From contig NC_064820.1 of assembly GCF_024166365.1 (NCBI RefSeq), forward strand, positions 144,604,001-144,668,000: a stretch of 64,000 bases of DNA, given 5' to 3'. The translations under genes were made by a program, and so were the position numbers. Of this stretch, positions 44,730-56,800 are shown piece by piece. Below the pieces are notes generated by a model. That model was not told the origin of the DNA. It did no database searches and worked only from the letters and a program-made list of their open reading frames with translations. Source of the DNA: Elephas maximus indicus (Eukaryota > Chordata > Mammalia > Proboscidea > Elephantidae). Position 1 is the stretch's first letter. Every line of letters starts with the position of its first letter.

Positions 44730-46488
44730 TTTGATGTCTGCTGTCTTCGAGACATTCAGTAGTTATTTTCTTTATTTATTGATTGTAGATCTGTTTGTTT
44801 CGTCCGCTTTTTTGTTTTATTTGGTTGTGTCTGAGCAGGTGGACTGTGTGTTCTTTGTTAACTCATGTGTAGTCATGATACTTTTCACCTCCTTGTCCAA
44901 TGAGCAGGGCCAGTCGCACAGCTGTGGTGCGGCAGGGCAGGTCCAGCTGAAGGGGAGGGGCTGGGATGAGTTGTTTGTGGCATGTACTAGCGCTGACAGG
45001 GTGGGCCAGGAATCAGTGCTGGGCAGGTTCTGGTAGGCTGTACCTTTGTTACTCGGGGGTGTGATGTTCAGTGCATGGTGCAGGAAGGCAGGAAGGAGGA
45101 GGGCGGCTGTGATGTGTGGATCTAATATGGGTATGGGAAAGAAGAGAGAGAAAGAGGAGCCAAAAACAAACAAAAAAAGATTGCCAAGAGAATTTGCCAT
45201 TGGAGTGGAGAGATAAGAAATGGAGAAAAACAAAAAGAAAAAAACAGGAAAAAAACAACTGTATAAAAATTTGTAAGGAAAAAAAAAAAAAAGGAAAGCT
45301 CCTAGGCGTCCCACCTATGCAGCTTCAAAGACTGGGAAGTGGCTCCCAGACTGCAGTGTAACCTTCCCAGAGGGGATGTAGATGTCACATAGCACCAGAT
45401 ATTCAGGAGACAGGAAAAGAAGGTAAGTATAGGGAGACGAGAACTGAGAAATGAAGAAAGAGAGAAAGGAAAAAGGAAAAGAAAAAAATGCCCCCAGGGA
45501 TCCCACTTATGCAGCTGCGCAGATTGGGGGAGTGGCCCCTAAGCTTTGCAGTACACTTCTGCTAGTAGGGGTTCCCAAGCCATGAAAAGAAAAAGAAAAC
45601 AAAACAGAACAAAGCAAAAAAAAAAAAAAAAAAAAAGATCTCCGGGGATCCCACCAGCGTGGTGTTGCGGGACAGGGGAGTGGTTCCCCAGTCAGGTGGT
45701 GCTTCACAGCCTTTTAAGAGGAAGCAAAGATAGCACACTGTGAGCCAGGTGTTTGAGAGAAAGGAGGGGGAGGTGGTGGGAGGCATGGAAGAAACCAAAA
45801 GAAACAAATAAAAAAAAGAATACCAGCAACAGACAAATGGCACTCAAGGAGCCAGCCAATGTGGGTGGGGTGGATCCAAAGCTGCCCGGGGCCAAAGCAG
45901 TTGCCTCCAGGCCAGGAGACTGGGGCAGGTGGGAAGCACAGGAGGCCAAAGGGGGCAGGGGGAAGGAGGGTGGGGGCTGGAAAGCATATATCACTGGTTA
46001 CTGGGTGCTCTTTCTCCCGCTGGGAACCCCGTGAAGCAGCTCTCCTTTACTCCCTGTCCGCCAGTTTCCGATGTGGGTTGGGTGAATCCAAGCAGCATGA
46101 ACACTGCACTTCCCAGCTGGCTGAGCTACTGCTGCCAGCCAGGAAACACACAGGTAGAGCAGTGGGGAAAGCGTGTATTTCTGGCTACCAGGTGTTCTGT
46201 CTCCTGCTGAGAGTTCTGTGAAGCCGCTTTCCCATCCTCCCTGTCGCCTGATATCTTACAGTGGTCCAAGATGGGGAATCCATGCTGCGTTAGCTGATAG
46301 GGGCCCTCTGCATGTCTCTCTCCTCGGCCTTTGTTGTCTGTCAGTTTCTTACTGTAGTGCTTGGCTGAGTTATCTCTTCATTTGACACTTCAGGTAGTTT
46401 TGTCTGTTTTACTTAGTTTTTCGGGTCTTTGCTGTGGAAGGACAGCGTGGTGCTTCTGTCTCTGATGCCACGTTGGCTGGAAGTCCTC
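44730..46488 (-). other. 5' UTR of the intron 3 L1 with internal repeats
   Basis: GC-richer than the ORFs. On the + strand three related units start near 45300 (cctaggcgtcccacctatgc), 45490 (ccccagggatcccacttatg) and 45642 (ccggggatcccaccagcgtg). Each is preceded by an A-rich purine tract and contains gggaagtggctcc-like sequence. This looks like decayed repeated promoter units. Confidence 0.6.
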
Positions 46489-46503
46489 TGAATGACTGTT
46501 TTT

Positions 46504-47773
46504 TACAAATTATCTCAATATGACTGTTACGTTTTTCATCTTATTTTAAATGCTTGAGGTCATATGTTTTAAAATTTTTTAACTTTATGGTGTTCTAATA
46601 AGTTTCCAAAAAAGATTAAATTGATACTATTCTACTGTGAAAGAATTTAAGATTGTTAACTGAATTATATGAGGCTTTGGTTTTTACAAGTTACGAATTT
46701 TATGAAATTTTGAGTATAAATTGCAAACTCTCATTCTTTTAATTTACAAATATAAAACATTGATGGGGAGAACTAAAGAAATATGAATAGGTTATACGGA
46801 GAAAAAAGTGTTTTTTTCCTTCATGTGTTTAGTGTTGTTTAATATTGTAAAATTCTAGAAGGGTATCTTATTCAGTAGAATATTTGTCTTTGTTTTGCTC
46901 ATTCCTTGTAGAAAAACAAGTTTTATTATAAATGTAATGGTTTTGAGAATGTAGAAACTTGGGCATGCTGAAAAATAGGAATCTTTTCAAATTGTTTTTC
47001 TCTCCTGGGTTTCTACATTGATACTAGGATTTTTCGTAATGAAATTTTTTGTTGTTTTATTTAACATCTGTAAGTTATCAGATGAGTTATAGTTGCATAA
47101 AATCTAGTCTATTGAAATCATAGACAGCTTTTTGAGTTCATTAACATGCTAGTTTAAGGAATTCTTCACCTTCTTCCAAATGTAAATAATTATTTTACAT
47201 AAAATTTCAAATGTACCTAGGATGATAATTTACACAGAAAATTAAAAGGAAAAAAATTTGGTCAAACCAGAAAAGGCACAGTTCTAAATTTGGTCAAAGT
47301 CTGTGCAATTAATATATCTGGGAGTATATAATAAAGTGTCCCAAGACTCTCAGTGAGGGATGGTGAGGCCATGGGTTCTCATCAGTTCTTTGTTTTAGTG
47401 CCTTATGAAAATATTAATCATGATTAAGAATTGCTTAGTAGGATGACCTTTCTAGCTTGGGTAATCATTCCTTTTGCATCTGATAGGAGTGAAGTTTTCA
47501 CCTTCTTATCACCAAGTTGAAGAGAAATAATGTGTACATGTTCAGTGGACATTTTGACTCCTCAAATTGAAAAATAGTATTTCTAATAGAGAATTTTAAT
47601 GTGTTGTATCAAAAGCTTTGATTATTTGTCATATTTCTATTTAAACAGTTTTATGTAGTGATTTTTATAAAGCAAATCTTTGTATTTTGGATTTTGTTAG
47701 ATTGCTTGAAACTTTCTGAGTGCCATCTAAGTTATGAAGAAACGTAACACACATTGTATTCTTTACTCAATAG
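46504..47773. other. intron 3, unannotated
   Basis: AT-rich unique-looking sequence from the L1 insertion site to exon 4. Confidence 0.5.
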
Positions 47774-47920
47774 ATTTTAATGTGCCCAGAACATGAAACG
47801 GAGAGAATAAACATGTACTGTGAGTTATGTAAGAGACCTGTTTGTCATCTCTGTAAGTTGGGTGGTAATCATTCCAATCATCGTGTAACCACTATGAGCA
47901 CTGCCTACAAGACCTTAAAG
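47774..47920 (+). CDS. TRIM36: TRIM36 exon 4 (B-box 2)
   Basis: Encodes residues 209-257 (49 codons, phase 0 at both ends). It opens ILMCPEHETERINMYCELC and contains B-box 2: Cys212, His215, Cys224, Cys227, Cys232, Cys235, His241 and His244. The last residues (AYKTLK) lead into the coiled coil that begins in the next exon, which is outside the window. The acceptor is tttactcaatag and the donor is aag then gtagga, weaker than the other donors. Human TRIM36 is about 728 residues long, so roughly two thirds of the protein (coiled coil, COS box, FN3, B30.2/SPRY) is not covered here. Confidence 0.97.
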
Positions 47921-48115
47921 GTAGGACTTGTTTATTTTTGGAACAAGATTTTGACTCTGTAACTTTATGCCTTTAACTTTTTCTTTATAAAATCATGGTT
48001 GGTTGTGTGGTTTATTTTACTGAAATGAGTTAACAATGTGAAGTCTTATTTAATGATCTACTAATATTAGCCTGCTAGTATTTTTGACCATACAGTTCTT
48101 AGTTGCACTAATATA

Positions 48116-50487
48116 CAGGCATGCTTTGGAGATATTGGGGGTTCTGTTCTAGACCACCGCAATAAAGGGAATATCACAATAAAGCAAGTCACGTGAATTT
48201 TTTTGTTTCCCAGTGCATGTAAAAGTTATTTTTACACTATACTGTAGTCTGTCAAGTGTGCAATAGCATTGTGTCTAAAAAAACAATATGCATAGCTTAG
48301 TTAAAAAATATTGTTAAGAAATGTTAACCATCTGAGCCTTCAACGAGTCATAATCTTTTTGCTGGTGAAAGTATTTTGCCTTGATGTTGATGGCTGCTGA
48401 CTGATCAGGATGGTGGTGGCTGAAGGCTGAGGTGGCTGTGGCAGTTTCTTAAAACAGGCTATCAGTGAAGTTGGCCACGTCAATTGGTTCTTCCTTTCAC
48501 AGAAGATTTGCCTGTAACATGTGATGCTGTTTGATAGCATTTTACCCACAGTAGAATTTCTTTCAAAATTGGAATCAGTTCTCTCAGACTTTGCCGCTCC
48601 TTTATCAACTAAGTTTATGTAATATTCTAAATCCTTTGTTGTCATTTCAACAGTGTTCACAGCATCTTCACCAGGAGTAGATTCCATATTAAGAAATGAC
48701 TTTCTTTGTTCATCTGTGAGTAGGAACTCCTCATTTGTTAAAGTTTTTAGGAGGTTACAACAATTCAGTTACATCATCAAGCTCCTCTTCTAATTCTAGT
48801 TCTCTTGCTGTTTCCACTACATCTGCAGTTACTTCACCCACCGAAGTCTTGAACCCCTCAAAGTCATCCATGAGAGTTGGAATCAACTTCTTCCAAGCCC
48901 CTGTTAATACTAATATTTTTACTTCCTCCCATGAATCACAAATGTATTTAATGGCATCTGGAATGGTGAATCTTTTCCAGAAGGTTTTCAATTTACTTTG
49001 CCCAGATTCATCAGAGGAATCACTATCTATGGCAGCTATGGCCTTATGAAATGTATTTCTTAAAAAATAAGACTTGAAAGTCAAAATTATTCCTTGATCC
49101 GTGGACTACAGAATAGGTGTTATGTTAGCAAGCATGCAAACAGTATTAATCTCCTTGTACATCTCCATCAGAGCTCTCAGGTGACCAGATGCATTGTCAA
49201 TAAGCATTGTCAAAAGTAGTCTTTTTTTTCTGAGCAGTGGGTCTCAACAGTGGGCTTAAAATATGTAGTAACCATGCTGTAAATAAATGTGCTGTCATCG
49301 AGGCTTTGTTGTTCCATTTATAGAGCACAGGCAGAGTATATTTAGTGTAATTCTTAAGGGCGCTAGGATTTTCAGCATGATTAATGAGCGTTGGCTTCAA
49401 TTTAAAGTCACCAGCTGCATTAGCCTCTAGCAAGAGAGTCAGTCCTTTGAAGCTTTGAAGCCAGGCATTGACTTCTCTCTAGCTATGAAAGTTCCAGATG
49501 GCATCTTCTTCCAATATAAAGCTGTTTCATCTACATTGCAAATCTGTTGTTAATGTAGCCGCCTTTGTCAGTTATCTCAGCCAGATCTTCTGGATAATTT
49601 GCTGCAGCTTCTACATCAGCACTGGCTGCTTCACCTGGCATTTTATGTTATGGAGACAGCTTATTTCCTTAAGGCTCCTGAACCAACCTTTGCTAGCTTC
49701 AGATTTTTCTTCTGCAGCTTTCTCAGTTCTCTCAGCCTTCATAGAATTGAAGAGAATTAGGGCCTTGCTCTGGATTAGTCTTTGACTTAAGGGCACATTG
49801 TGGCTGGTTTAATCTTCTATCTAGACCACTAAAACTTTCTCTGTGTCAGCATAAGACTGGTTTGCTTTATCATTCATTGGTTCACAGGAGTAGCACTTTT
49901 AATTTCCTTCAAGTACTTCTCCTTTGCATTTACAACTTGGCTGTTTGGTGCAAGAGGCCTAGCTTTTGACCTGTCTTGGCTTTCAAACCTATCTTCCTCA
50001 CTAAGCTTAATTATTTCTAGCTTTTGGTTTAAAATGAGAGATGTGTGACTCTTCCTTTCACTTGAACACTTATAGGCCATTGTAGGGTTATTAATTGGCC
50101 TAATTTTAATATTGTTGTGTCTCAGGGAATAGGGAGGTCTAAGGATAGGGAGAGAGATGGGGGGACAGCCAGTTGGTGGAACAGTCAGGACACCCACATT
50201 TATCAATTAAGTTCACTGTCTTGTATGGACACAGTTCATGGTGCCCCAAAACAGTTACAGTAGTAACATCAAAGGTCACTGATCACAAATCACCATAGGA
50301 TAATGAAAAAGTTTGAAATATTGCGAGAATTACCAGAATGTGGCACAGAGACCCAAAGTGAGCACAGTTGGAAAAATGACGTCAGTAGACTTGCTTAATG
50401 AAGGGTTATCACAAACCTTCAATTTGTGGAAAACACAGTATCTCTGAAGCACAATAAAGCAAAGCATGATAAAATGAAGTATGCCTG
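48116..50487 (-). mobile_element. Tigger1-like DNA transposon, nearly complete (2372 bp)
   Basis: Terminal repeats caggcatgctttggagatat and the complementary end tgaagtatgcctg, flanked by the TA duplication (48114-48115 and 50488-50489) typical of Tc1/mariner-pogo elements. Internal sequence matches Tigger1 along its length, including cagaccaccgcaataaag-like ends. It is an old eutherian element, shared across placental mammals as a family. Confidence 0.93.
48340..50080 (-). pseudogene. Tigger transposase (pogo/CENP-B-like), broken
   Basis: Starts at the ATG at 50080 with AYKCSSERKSHTSLILNQK, the start of the CENP-B-like DNA-binding region. It continues in fragments ([48 protein letters not shown]) to a C-terminus reading [20 protein letters not shown] with a stop at 48340. 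Several frameshifts and stops; inactive. The family moves DNA by cut-and-paste at TA. Confidence 0.85.
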
Positions 50488-50549
50488 TAGTAATACTCAG
50501 TATGTGTTGAAGCCTGTACTATGCTAGTTAATATCCTTACCCCTACAAG

Positions 50550-51400
50550 GAAGGTCAGTTAATATGACTATTATTCAAATTTATGTACCAGTTGCTTTTG
50601 CCAAAGATGAAGAAATTGAAGATTTTTACCAATTTCTGTAGTCTGAAATTGATCAAACATGCGGTCAAGATGCACTGATAGTTACTGGTAATTGGAATAC
50701 AAAAGTTGGAAACAAAGAAGGACCAGTAGTTGGAAAATACGGCCTTGGTGATAGAAATGACACCAGAGATCACATGATAGAATTTAGCAAGACCAAGAAC
50801 TTATTCTTTGCAAATACTTTTCAGCAACATAGATGGCAGCCATGCATGTGGACCTCACTAAATGGAATACACAGGATTCAAATCGACTACATCTGTGGAG
50901 CAGACAATGGAGAGATGCTCAATATCATTAGTCAGAACAAGGCCAGGGGCTGATTGTGGAAGAGACCATCAATTGCTCTGAATGCAGGTTCAAGTTGGGC
51001 CACAGTACAACCTTGAGCATACCTCGCTTGAATTTAGAGACCATCTGAAGAATAGATTTGATGATTGAACACTAATGACCAAAGAGCAGACTAGTTGTGG
51101 GATGACATCAAGGACATTATACATGAGGAAAGCAAAAGATCATTAAAAAGACAGGAAAGAAAGAAAAGACCAAAATGGAGGTCTGAAACTTGCTCTTGAA
51201 CATAGAGTAGCTAAAGTGAACAGAGGAAATGATGAAGTAAAAAGCTGAACAGAAAATTTCAAAGGGTGGCTTGATGAGAAAACAAAGTATTATATCTATT
51301 CCTCACTTATTGACTGTCTTATCTATCATTTTGCGTTTACACAAGTAGTAGAAATTCTACTGTCTGACTATTTTGCACATTAACGATGAACATTTGGTGG
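50550..51400 (+). mobile_element. RTE LINE, endonuclease region
   Basis: Sense RTE sequence encoding an APE-type endonuclease remnant: TIIQIYVPVAFAKDEE, then ALIVTGNWNTKVGN, YGLGDRNDTRDHMIEFSKTK and IHRIQIDYICG. Stops are present (near 50640 and 50951). This is the 5' part of an RTE element that the other copies in the window lack. Confidence 0.85.
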
Positions 51401-51429
51401 TAACGAATACTGAGGTGTGATACAAGAGT

Positions 51430-51630
51430 AATGCTGACTGTGATGGTTAAGGTTATATGTCAGCTTGGCTGGGCCATGATCCTCAGCAGTTTGTGCAGTT
51501 ACGTAATGATGCAATTTGTCAGTTATACAATGAGGTAGCCTTCCTCTGTTTTGTGATCTGATGTGGTCACCCTCCATTTTTGCATAACGCCAATTTCCAC
51601 ATTACAACCCGGTCTTTGGAACCTAACCAT
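51430..51630 (+). repeat. LTR-like fragment inside the RTE
   Basis: ctgtgatggttaaggttatatg, cagcttggctgggccatgat and gatctgatgtggtcaccctc resemble an LTR-type repeat with a MaLR-like start. It separates two RTE parts. Family uncertain. Confidence 0.45.
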
Positions 51631-51634
51631 ATCA

Positions 51635-51870
51635 ATAAACAAGGAGTGGGTGTATAATGAAATGTGCAAAGACCTGGAGTTAGAAAACCAAAAGGGAAGA
51701 ATATGCTCGGCATTTCTCAAGCTGAAAGAACTGAAGAAAAAATTCAAGCCTGGAGTTGCAAAACTGAAGAATTCTATGGGCAAAATACTGAACAAGTCAG
51801 GAAGCATCAAAAGAAGTTGGAAAGAATACACAGAGTCACTGTACCAAAAAGAATTGGTCGACATTTAGGC
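51635..51870 (+). mobile_element. RTE LINE, endonuclease-RT linker fragment
   Basis: A frame at 51563-51868 contains ATG-less linker sequence ending SGSIKRSWKEYTESLYQKEL, which precedes the RT domain in RTE proteins. It probably belongs to the same copy as 50550-51400. Confidence 0.7.
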
Positions 51871-51874
51871 ATCA

Positions 51875-52060
51875 TAATGTGTCTTGCTTTTTTATCCAGT
51901 TGGATAATCTCTGCCTTTTAATTGAGTTTTAGACCATTTACATGTAATGTGATTATTGATAGGCTTGAATTTAAATCTGGCATCTTGCTGTATGATTTCT
52001 GTGTGTCCCACCTGTTGTTTTTCTTCTTCCCTTTCTTCATTTTCTGCCGCCTTATACATG
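51875..52060 (-). repeat. L1 ORF2 fragment
   Basis: gaccatttacatgtaatgtga and ttattgataggcttgaattt match the reverse strand of L1 ORF2 (compare 43240-43275 and 62905-62940). Confidence 0.75.
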
Positions 52061-52215
52061 CTATGAGGGCAGGGACCATATACTCTTCTCTTAGCCTGGT
52101 CTCCTAGAAAATGTTTGTTTAATGAGTTTCTCGTGTTTCCTTTTGTCCTTTGTTTTGTTGACTATAATGCTTCTTTGGGTACCTTTTAATCAAGGACCTG
52201 ATTAAAAGAGAAATG

Positions 52216-52345
52216 CAGTGGTTCTCACCTGGGGAACTGGAAAAATACAGAGGCCGGACCCTCTCTTACTTCAAGGAACCTGGGTGTCTGTATTCTTCAT
52301 TAGTTTTCAAGAGACTGATTTTACACCAAAGTTTGAAAACCACTG
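52216..52345. repeat. hAT MER5-like miniature element
   Basis: Starts cagtggttctcacctgggg and ends gtttgaaaaccactg, the inverted ends of mammalian MER5/Charlie-type elements. Confidence 0.65.
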
Positions 52346-53676
52346 TTTCTAGAGAAAAGGTTCTGAGAAATTTTGGAGTCCTTAAAAAATTAGCTTCTGA
52401 TCAGTTCCTAGAGAACAAGGTCCTTTATCTAAAGGATTTAAAATGGCTTCCCCCATTACATGAACTTCCTGAAGGTAGGATCCTTTTTTTTTTACATTTT
52501 ACTTTTATCCTCAGTGCCTAGTGTCAGTATTTGGCACATGTGCTTTTTGTAGGCCTGTGAATAAATGAACATAACCGATTCTTGGTTTTAACAGATCTCT
52601 CTTGTCCTAAGGGGACTAAGAGAGTTGGTGCTGATTCAGATAAAGGCTGCAGTTGGCTGTAGACTTAGTCTTAAGTATTCAAACTCACTACAGTGAACCC
52701 TGGTGCTGTTAGACTATATTTCTGAATTCTGTCATACATTATTCCCTGGTCCTTACTTCTATGAGTCAGCCATCTTATCTTAGCCTATCTTGCAATTGTA
52801 ACTTAAGGTGTCTTAACAATCACCTTACCATAGCCTATTCTGCACTTCTAATTTACGCTGTTGTAGAACTATGCCTTACTTCAATTTTAGATGGCCAAAT
52901 TAAACTCTTTGCTGCTGTAGATAAAAAGTATACCTGCATCTTGTACTCTTGGTCCTAGCATGGCCTGATAGGGCCTGTATTGGAAGAATTGTTATCTTAC
53001 TTCCAACTGGGAGCTGAAGAAGTACCTCTCAGAGTATGGAATAATGATTAGTATACTGTGCAGTGATAAGGTTTCTGGTCCTAGTTCAACTAGTGGCTAT
53101 TCTACATTTGTACTCTATGAGCTGTGGTTTCATCATCTATAAAATGTTGGGTTAAGACACAAGATTTTCTGTCTCTTTCTACCCTGAGCATTCTGCAGTT
53201 TATTTCTTGAACCCACCCTGCCTTTAGTCTTCAGGGATCTTGTTAATCTACCTCAAAGATTCTTCCTGTTTCTCCAGTGAGCCACCAAGGAAACTCACAG
53301 TGTGTGTGATCATTGAGTGTTCTTCTGAAGTAAAGTTCCTGTCAGAGACCTGTCCCTTCCATTTTTATATATATTCTCTTACCCTTTTACATGGTCTCAG
53401 TAAAAAAAAGAAAAACGATAGAGGTAGGAAACTCACTTCTTAAATTCTTAAAAGCCGGGCTTTTGCCCTTCTTTTCTCACCTATCCTTTTCATTTTAGGT
53501 CGTCAGCAGTGACTGAGAGCTTGAAATGCTCAGATTCTTTTGTTGGGCTATAGCTTGAAAGGTGTTTTCTGGATGTTCTTATACTTATTTAGACTCTGAA
53601 TACATTTGTTATAATTTCTTACCCCATGATGGGTCAGTTTTTTTTTTTTTTTTAAATAAACTTCAGGTGTGTTGAC
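52346..53676. other. intron 4, unannotated
   Basis: Ordinary intron. A MIR-like trace is possible near 53075-53150. No exon seen. Confidence 0.45.
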
Positions 53677-53826
53677 CTGTTGCTGTTGAGTCAATTTCAA
53701 CTCATAGTGACCCTATAGGGCAGAATAGAACTGCCTCAAGGTTTCCAAGGAGTGGCTGGTGGATTTGAACTGCCGACCTTTTGGTTAGCAGCTGAGCTCT
53801 TAACCACCGTACCACCAGGGTTCCTC
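53677..53826 (-). repeat. AfroSINE-type SINE
   Basis: Reverse copy from gttgctgttgagtcaatttc to gtaccaccagggttcc. Confidence 0.9.
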
Positions 53827-53864
53827 AGGCATGTATTTTTTTTTTTCTCCTGTAATGACTTTTT

Positions 53865-56800
53865 TTTTTTTAAATTGTGCTTTAGGTGGAAGTTTACAGC
53901 TCAAGTTAGTTTCTTATACAAAAATTTATACACACACTCTTATGTGACCGTAGCTGCTATCTGTGTAATATGAGTATACATTCCTCCTTTCTACCCCAGA
54001 TTTCCTGTGTCCATTCAGCCAACTCCTGTCCCTTTCTGCCTTCTCATCTTGCCTCCAGACCAGAGCTGCACATTTAGTCTTGTGTACCTATTTGAACTAG
54101 GAAAACACTCTTCACAAGTATCATTTTATGAATTAGAGTCCAGCCTATTCTTTGTCTGAACAGTTGGCTTCGGGAATGGTTTTAGTTCTGGGTTAACAGA
54201 GTACAGAGGCCACGTCTTCTGGGGTTCCTCCCATCTCAGTCAGACCACTAAGTCTGGTCTTTTTACTAGAATTTGAGTTGTGCACCCCACTTGTCTACTG
54301 CGACATCAAGGACTCTCTGTTGTGTTCCTCTTGGGGTGGTCATTAGTGGTAGCCAGGCACCATCTAGTTCTAGTCTCAGGCTGATGGAGTCTCTGGTTTA
54401 TGTGGCCCCTTCTGTCTCTTGGGCCAATATTTTTCTTGTATCTTTGGTGTTCTTCATTCTTCTTTGTTCTAGGTGGGTTGGGATCAATTGATACATCTTT
54501 AGATGGCCACTCACTAGCTTTTAAGACCTCAGATGCCAACTCACCAAAGTGGGATGCAGAACATTTTCTTAGTAAACTTTGTTATGTCAGTTGACCCAGA
54601 TATCCCCTGAAACCATGGTCACCAGACCCCTGCTCCTGCTACACTCTCCCTCAAAGTGTTTGGTTATGTTCAGGAAACTTCTTAGTTTTTGGTTTAGTAC
54701 AGTGGTGCTGACCCCCTGTATTGTGTGTTGTTCTTGCCTTCACCTAAGATAACTCTTGTCTACTATCGAGTTAATGAATTCCCCTCCCCCTCTCTCCCTC
54801 CCCACCCTTGTAACCAACAAAGGATGTTTTCTTCTGTGTTTAAACCTTGAGTTCTTATAGTAGTGGTCTCATACTATATTTGTCCTTTTGCCATTGACTA
54901 ATTTCACTCAGCATTCATGATTATGAGATGTTTGAGATGAATGAGATTCATCCATATTATGAGATGTTTCGTGGACTCATTGTTGTTCTTTATCATTTCA
55001 TAGTATTCCATTGTGTGAATATACCATAATTTGTTTATCCCTTTATCTGCTGATAGGCACCTAGGTTGTTCCTATCTTTTTGCTATTGTGAACAGTGCTG
55101 CAGTGAACATTCGTATGACAGCTCTTACTTCTCTAGGATATATTCCAAGGAGTGCGATTGCTGGATAGTATGGTACTTCTATTTCTAGCTTTTTAAGGAA
55201 GCGCTGAATCGATTTCCAAAGTGGTTGTACCATTTTACATTCCCACCAGCAGTGTGTAAGTGTTCCAGCCTCTCCACAACCTCTCCAGCATTTATTATTT
55301 TGTGTTTTTTGGATTAATGCTAGCCTTGTTGGGGTGAGATGGCATCTCATTGTAGTTTTGATTTGCATTTCTGTAATGGCTGATGATAGTGAGCATTTCC
55401 TCATGTATCTGTTACCCACCTGAATGTCTTCTTTAGTGAAGTGTCTGTTCATATCCTTTGCCCCCCCCCCTTTTTTTATTATTGTGCTTTAAGTGAAAGT
55501 TTACAATTCAGGTCAGTTTGTCATATAAAAACTTATACACACATTGTTATGTGACCCTAGTTGCTTTCTCTACAATGTGAAATCACACTCCTGTCCACCC
55601 TATATTTCCCATGTCCACTCAACCAGCTGCTGACCTCCTCTGTCTTCTCATCTCACCTCCAGAGAGGAGCCGCGCACATAGCCTCATGTGTCTATATGAG
55701 CTAAGAAGCACGTTCCTCATCAGTATTTTATATCTTATATAGTCAAGTCTAATCTTTCTCTGAAGAGTTGATATCCTTTGCCCATTTTTTAATTGAGTTG
55801 TCTTTTTGTGGTTGAAATTTTGCAGTATCTTGTAGATTTTAGAGATCAGACCCTGATGAGATATGTCGTAGCCAATTTTTTTTCCCCACTCTGTAGGTTG
55901 CCTTTTTACTCTTTTGGTAAAGTCTTTTGATGAGCTTAACTGTTTGATTTTTAGGAGCTCCCAGTTATCTAGTTTCTCTTCTGGAGTTTGTGCATTGTTT
56001 GTAATGTTTTGTAGTCTGTCCATATCCTGTTTTAGGGCTCCTAGCATTATCTCTATTTTTTCTTCCATGATCTTTATTATTTTAGATTTTATATTTAGGT
56101 CTTTGATCCATTTTGAGTTAGTTTTTGTGCATGGTGTGAGGTGCTCTTGTTTCATTTTTTTGCAGCTGGATATCCAGTTATGCCAGCACCATTTGTTAAA
56201 GAGACTGTTGTTTCCCCATTTAATGAACTTTGGGTCTTTGTCAAATATTACCTGCTCATAGGTGGTTGAATTTGTCTGGATTCTCAATTCTGTTCATTGG
56301 TCTATGTATCTGTTGTTGTATCAGCATTAGGCTATTTTGACTACTGTGGCGGTGTAATAGGTTCTGAAATCAGGTAGCGTGAGGCCTCCCACTTTCTTCT
56401 TCTTCTTCGATAATTATTTACTTCTTTGGGACCTCTTCCGTTTCTATATGAAGTTGGTGATTTGTTTCTCCATCTCATTAAAAAGTGTCCCTGGAATTTG
56501 GATCGGGGTTACATTGTATCTGTAGATTGCTTTGTGCAAAATTGACATTTTCACAATGTTGAGTCATCTTATCCATGAGCAGGGTGTGTTTTTCCAGTTA
56601 GGTAGGTCTCTTTTGGTTTCTTGCAGTAGGTCTTGTAGTTTTCTTTGTATAGGTCTTTTACGTCTCTGGTTAGATTTATTCCTAAGTATTTTATCTTCTT
56701 GGGGGCTGTTGTAAATGGTATTCATTTGGTGATTTCCTCTTCAAAGTTCTCTTTGTTGGTGTAGAGGAATCCAACTGATTTTTGTATGTTTATCTTGTAT

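Larger units (their letters stand above)
38576..46488 (-). mobile_element. near full-length L1 LINE antisense in intron 3 (7.9 kb)
   Basis: Read on the minus strand: 5' UTR (46488 to about 44730), ORF1, ORF2, then 3' UTR (about 39515 to 38576). The duplication tgaatgact(a/g)ttttt flanks it at 38561-38575 and 46489-46503, so both ends are present. Several frameshifts and stops in both ORFs make it inactive. It accounts for about 79 percent of intron 3. Confidence 0.92.

Noticed and set aside
44817-45314. 165-codon minus-strand frame
   Set aside because: Lies in the L1 5' UTR and begins with a Phe/Leu run from a poly-purine tract. No similarity to a protein.
48735-49049. Ser-rich plus-strand frame of 104 codons
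   Set aside because: Antisense of the Tigger transposase; no independent evidence.
50370-50385. CRE-like tgacgtca motif
   Set aside because: Lies in the Tigger end, far from either promoter; the family ends carry similar sequence by descent.
51563-51868. 101-codon Lys/Glu-rich frame resembling a novel coiled-coil protein
   Set aside because: The end matches the RTE linker before RT, and the start lies in LTR-like sequence.
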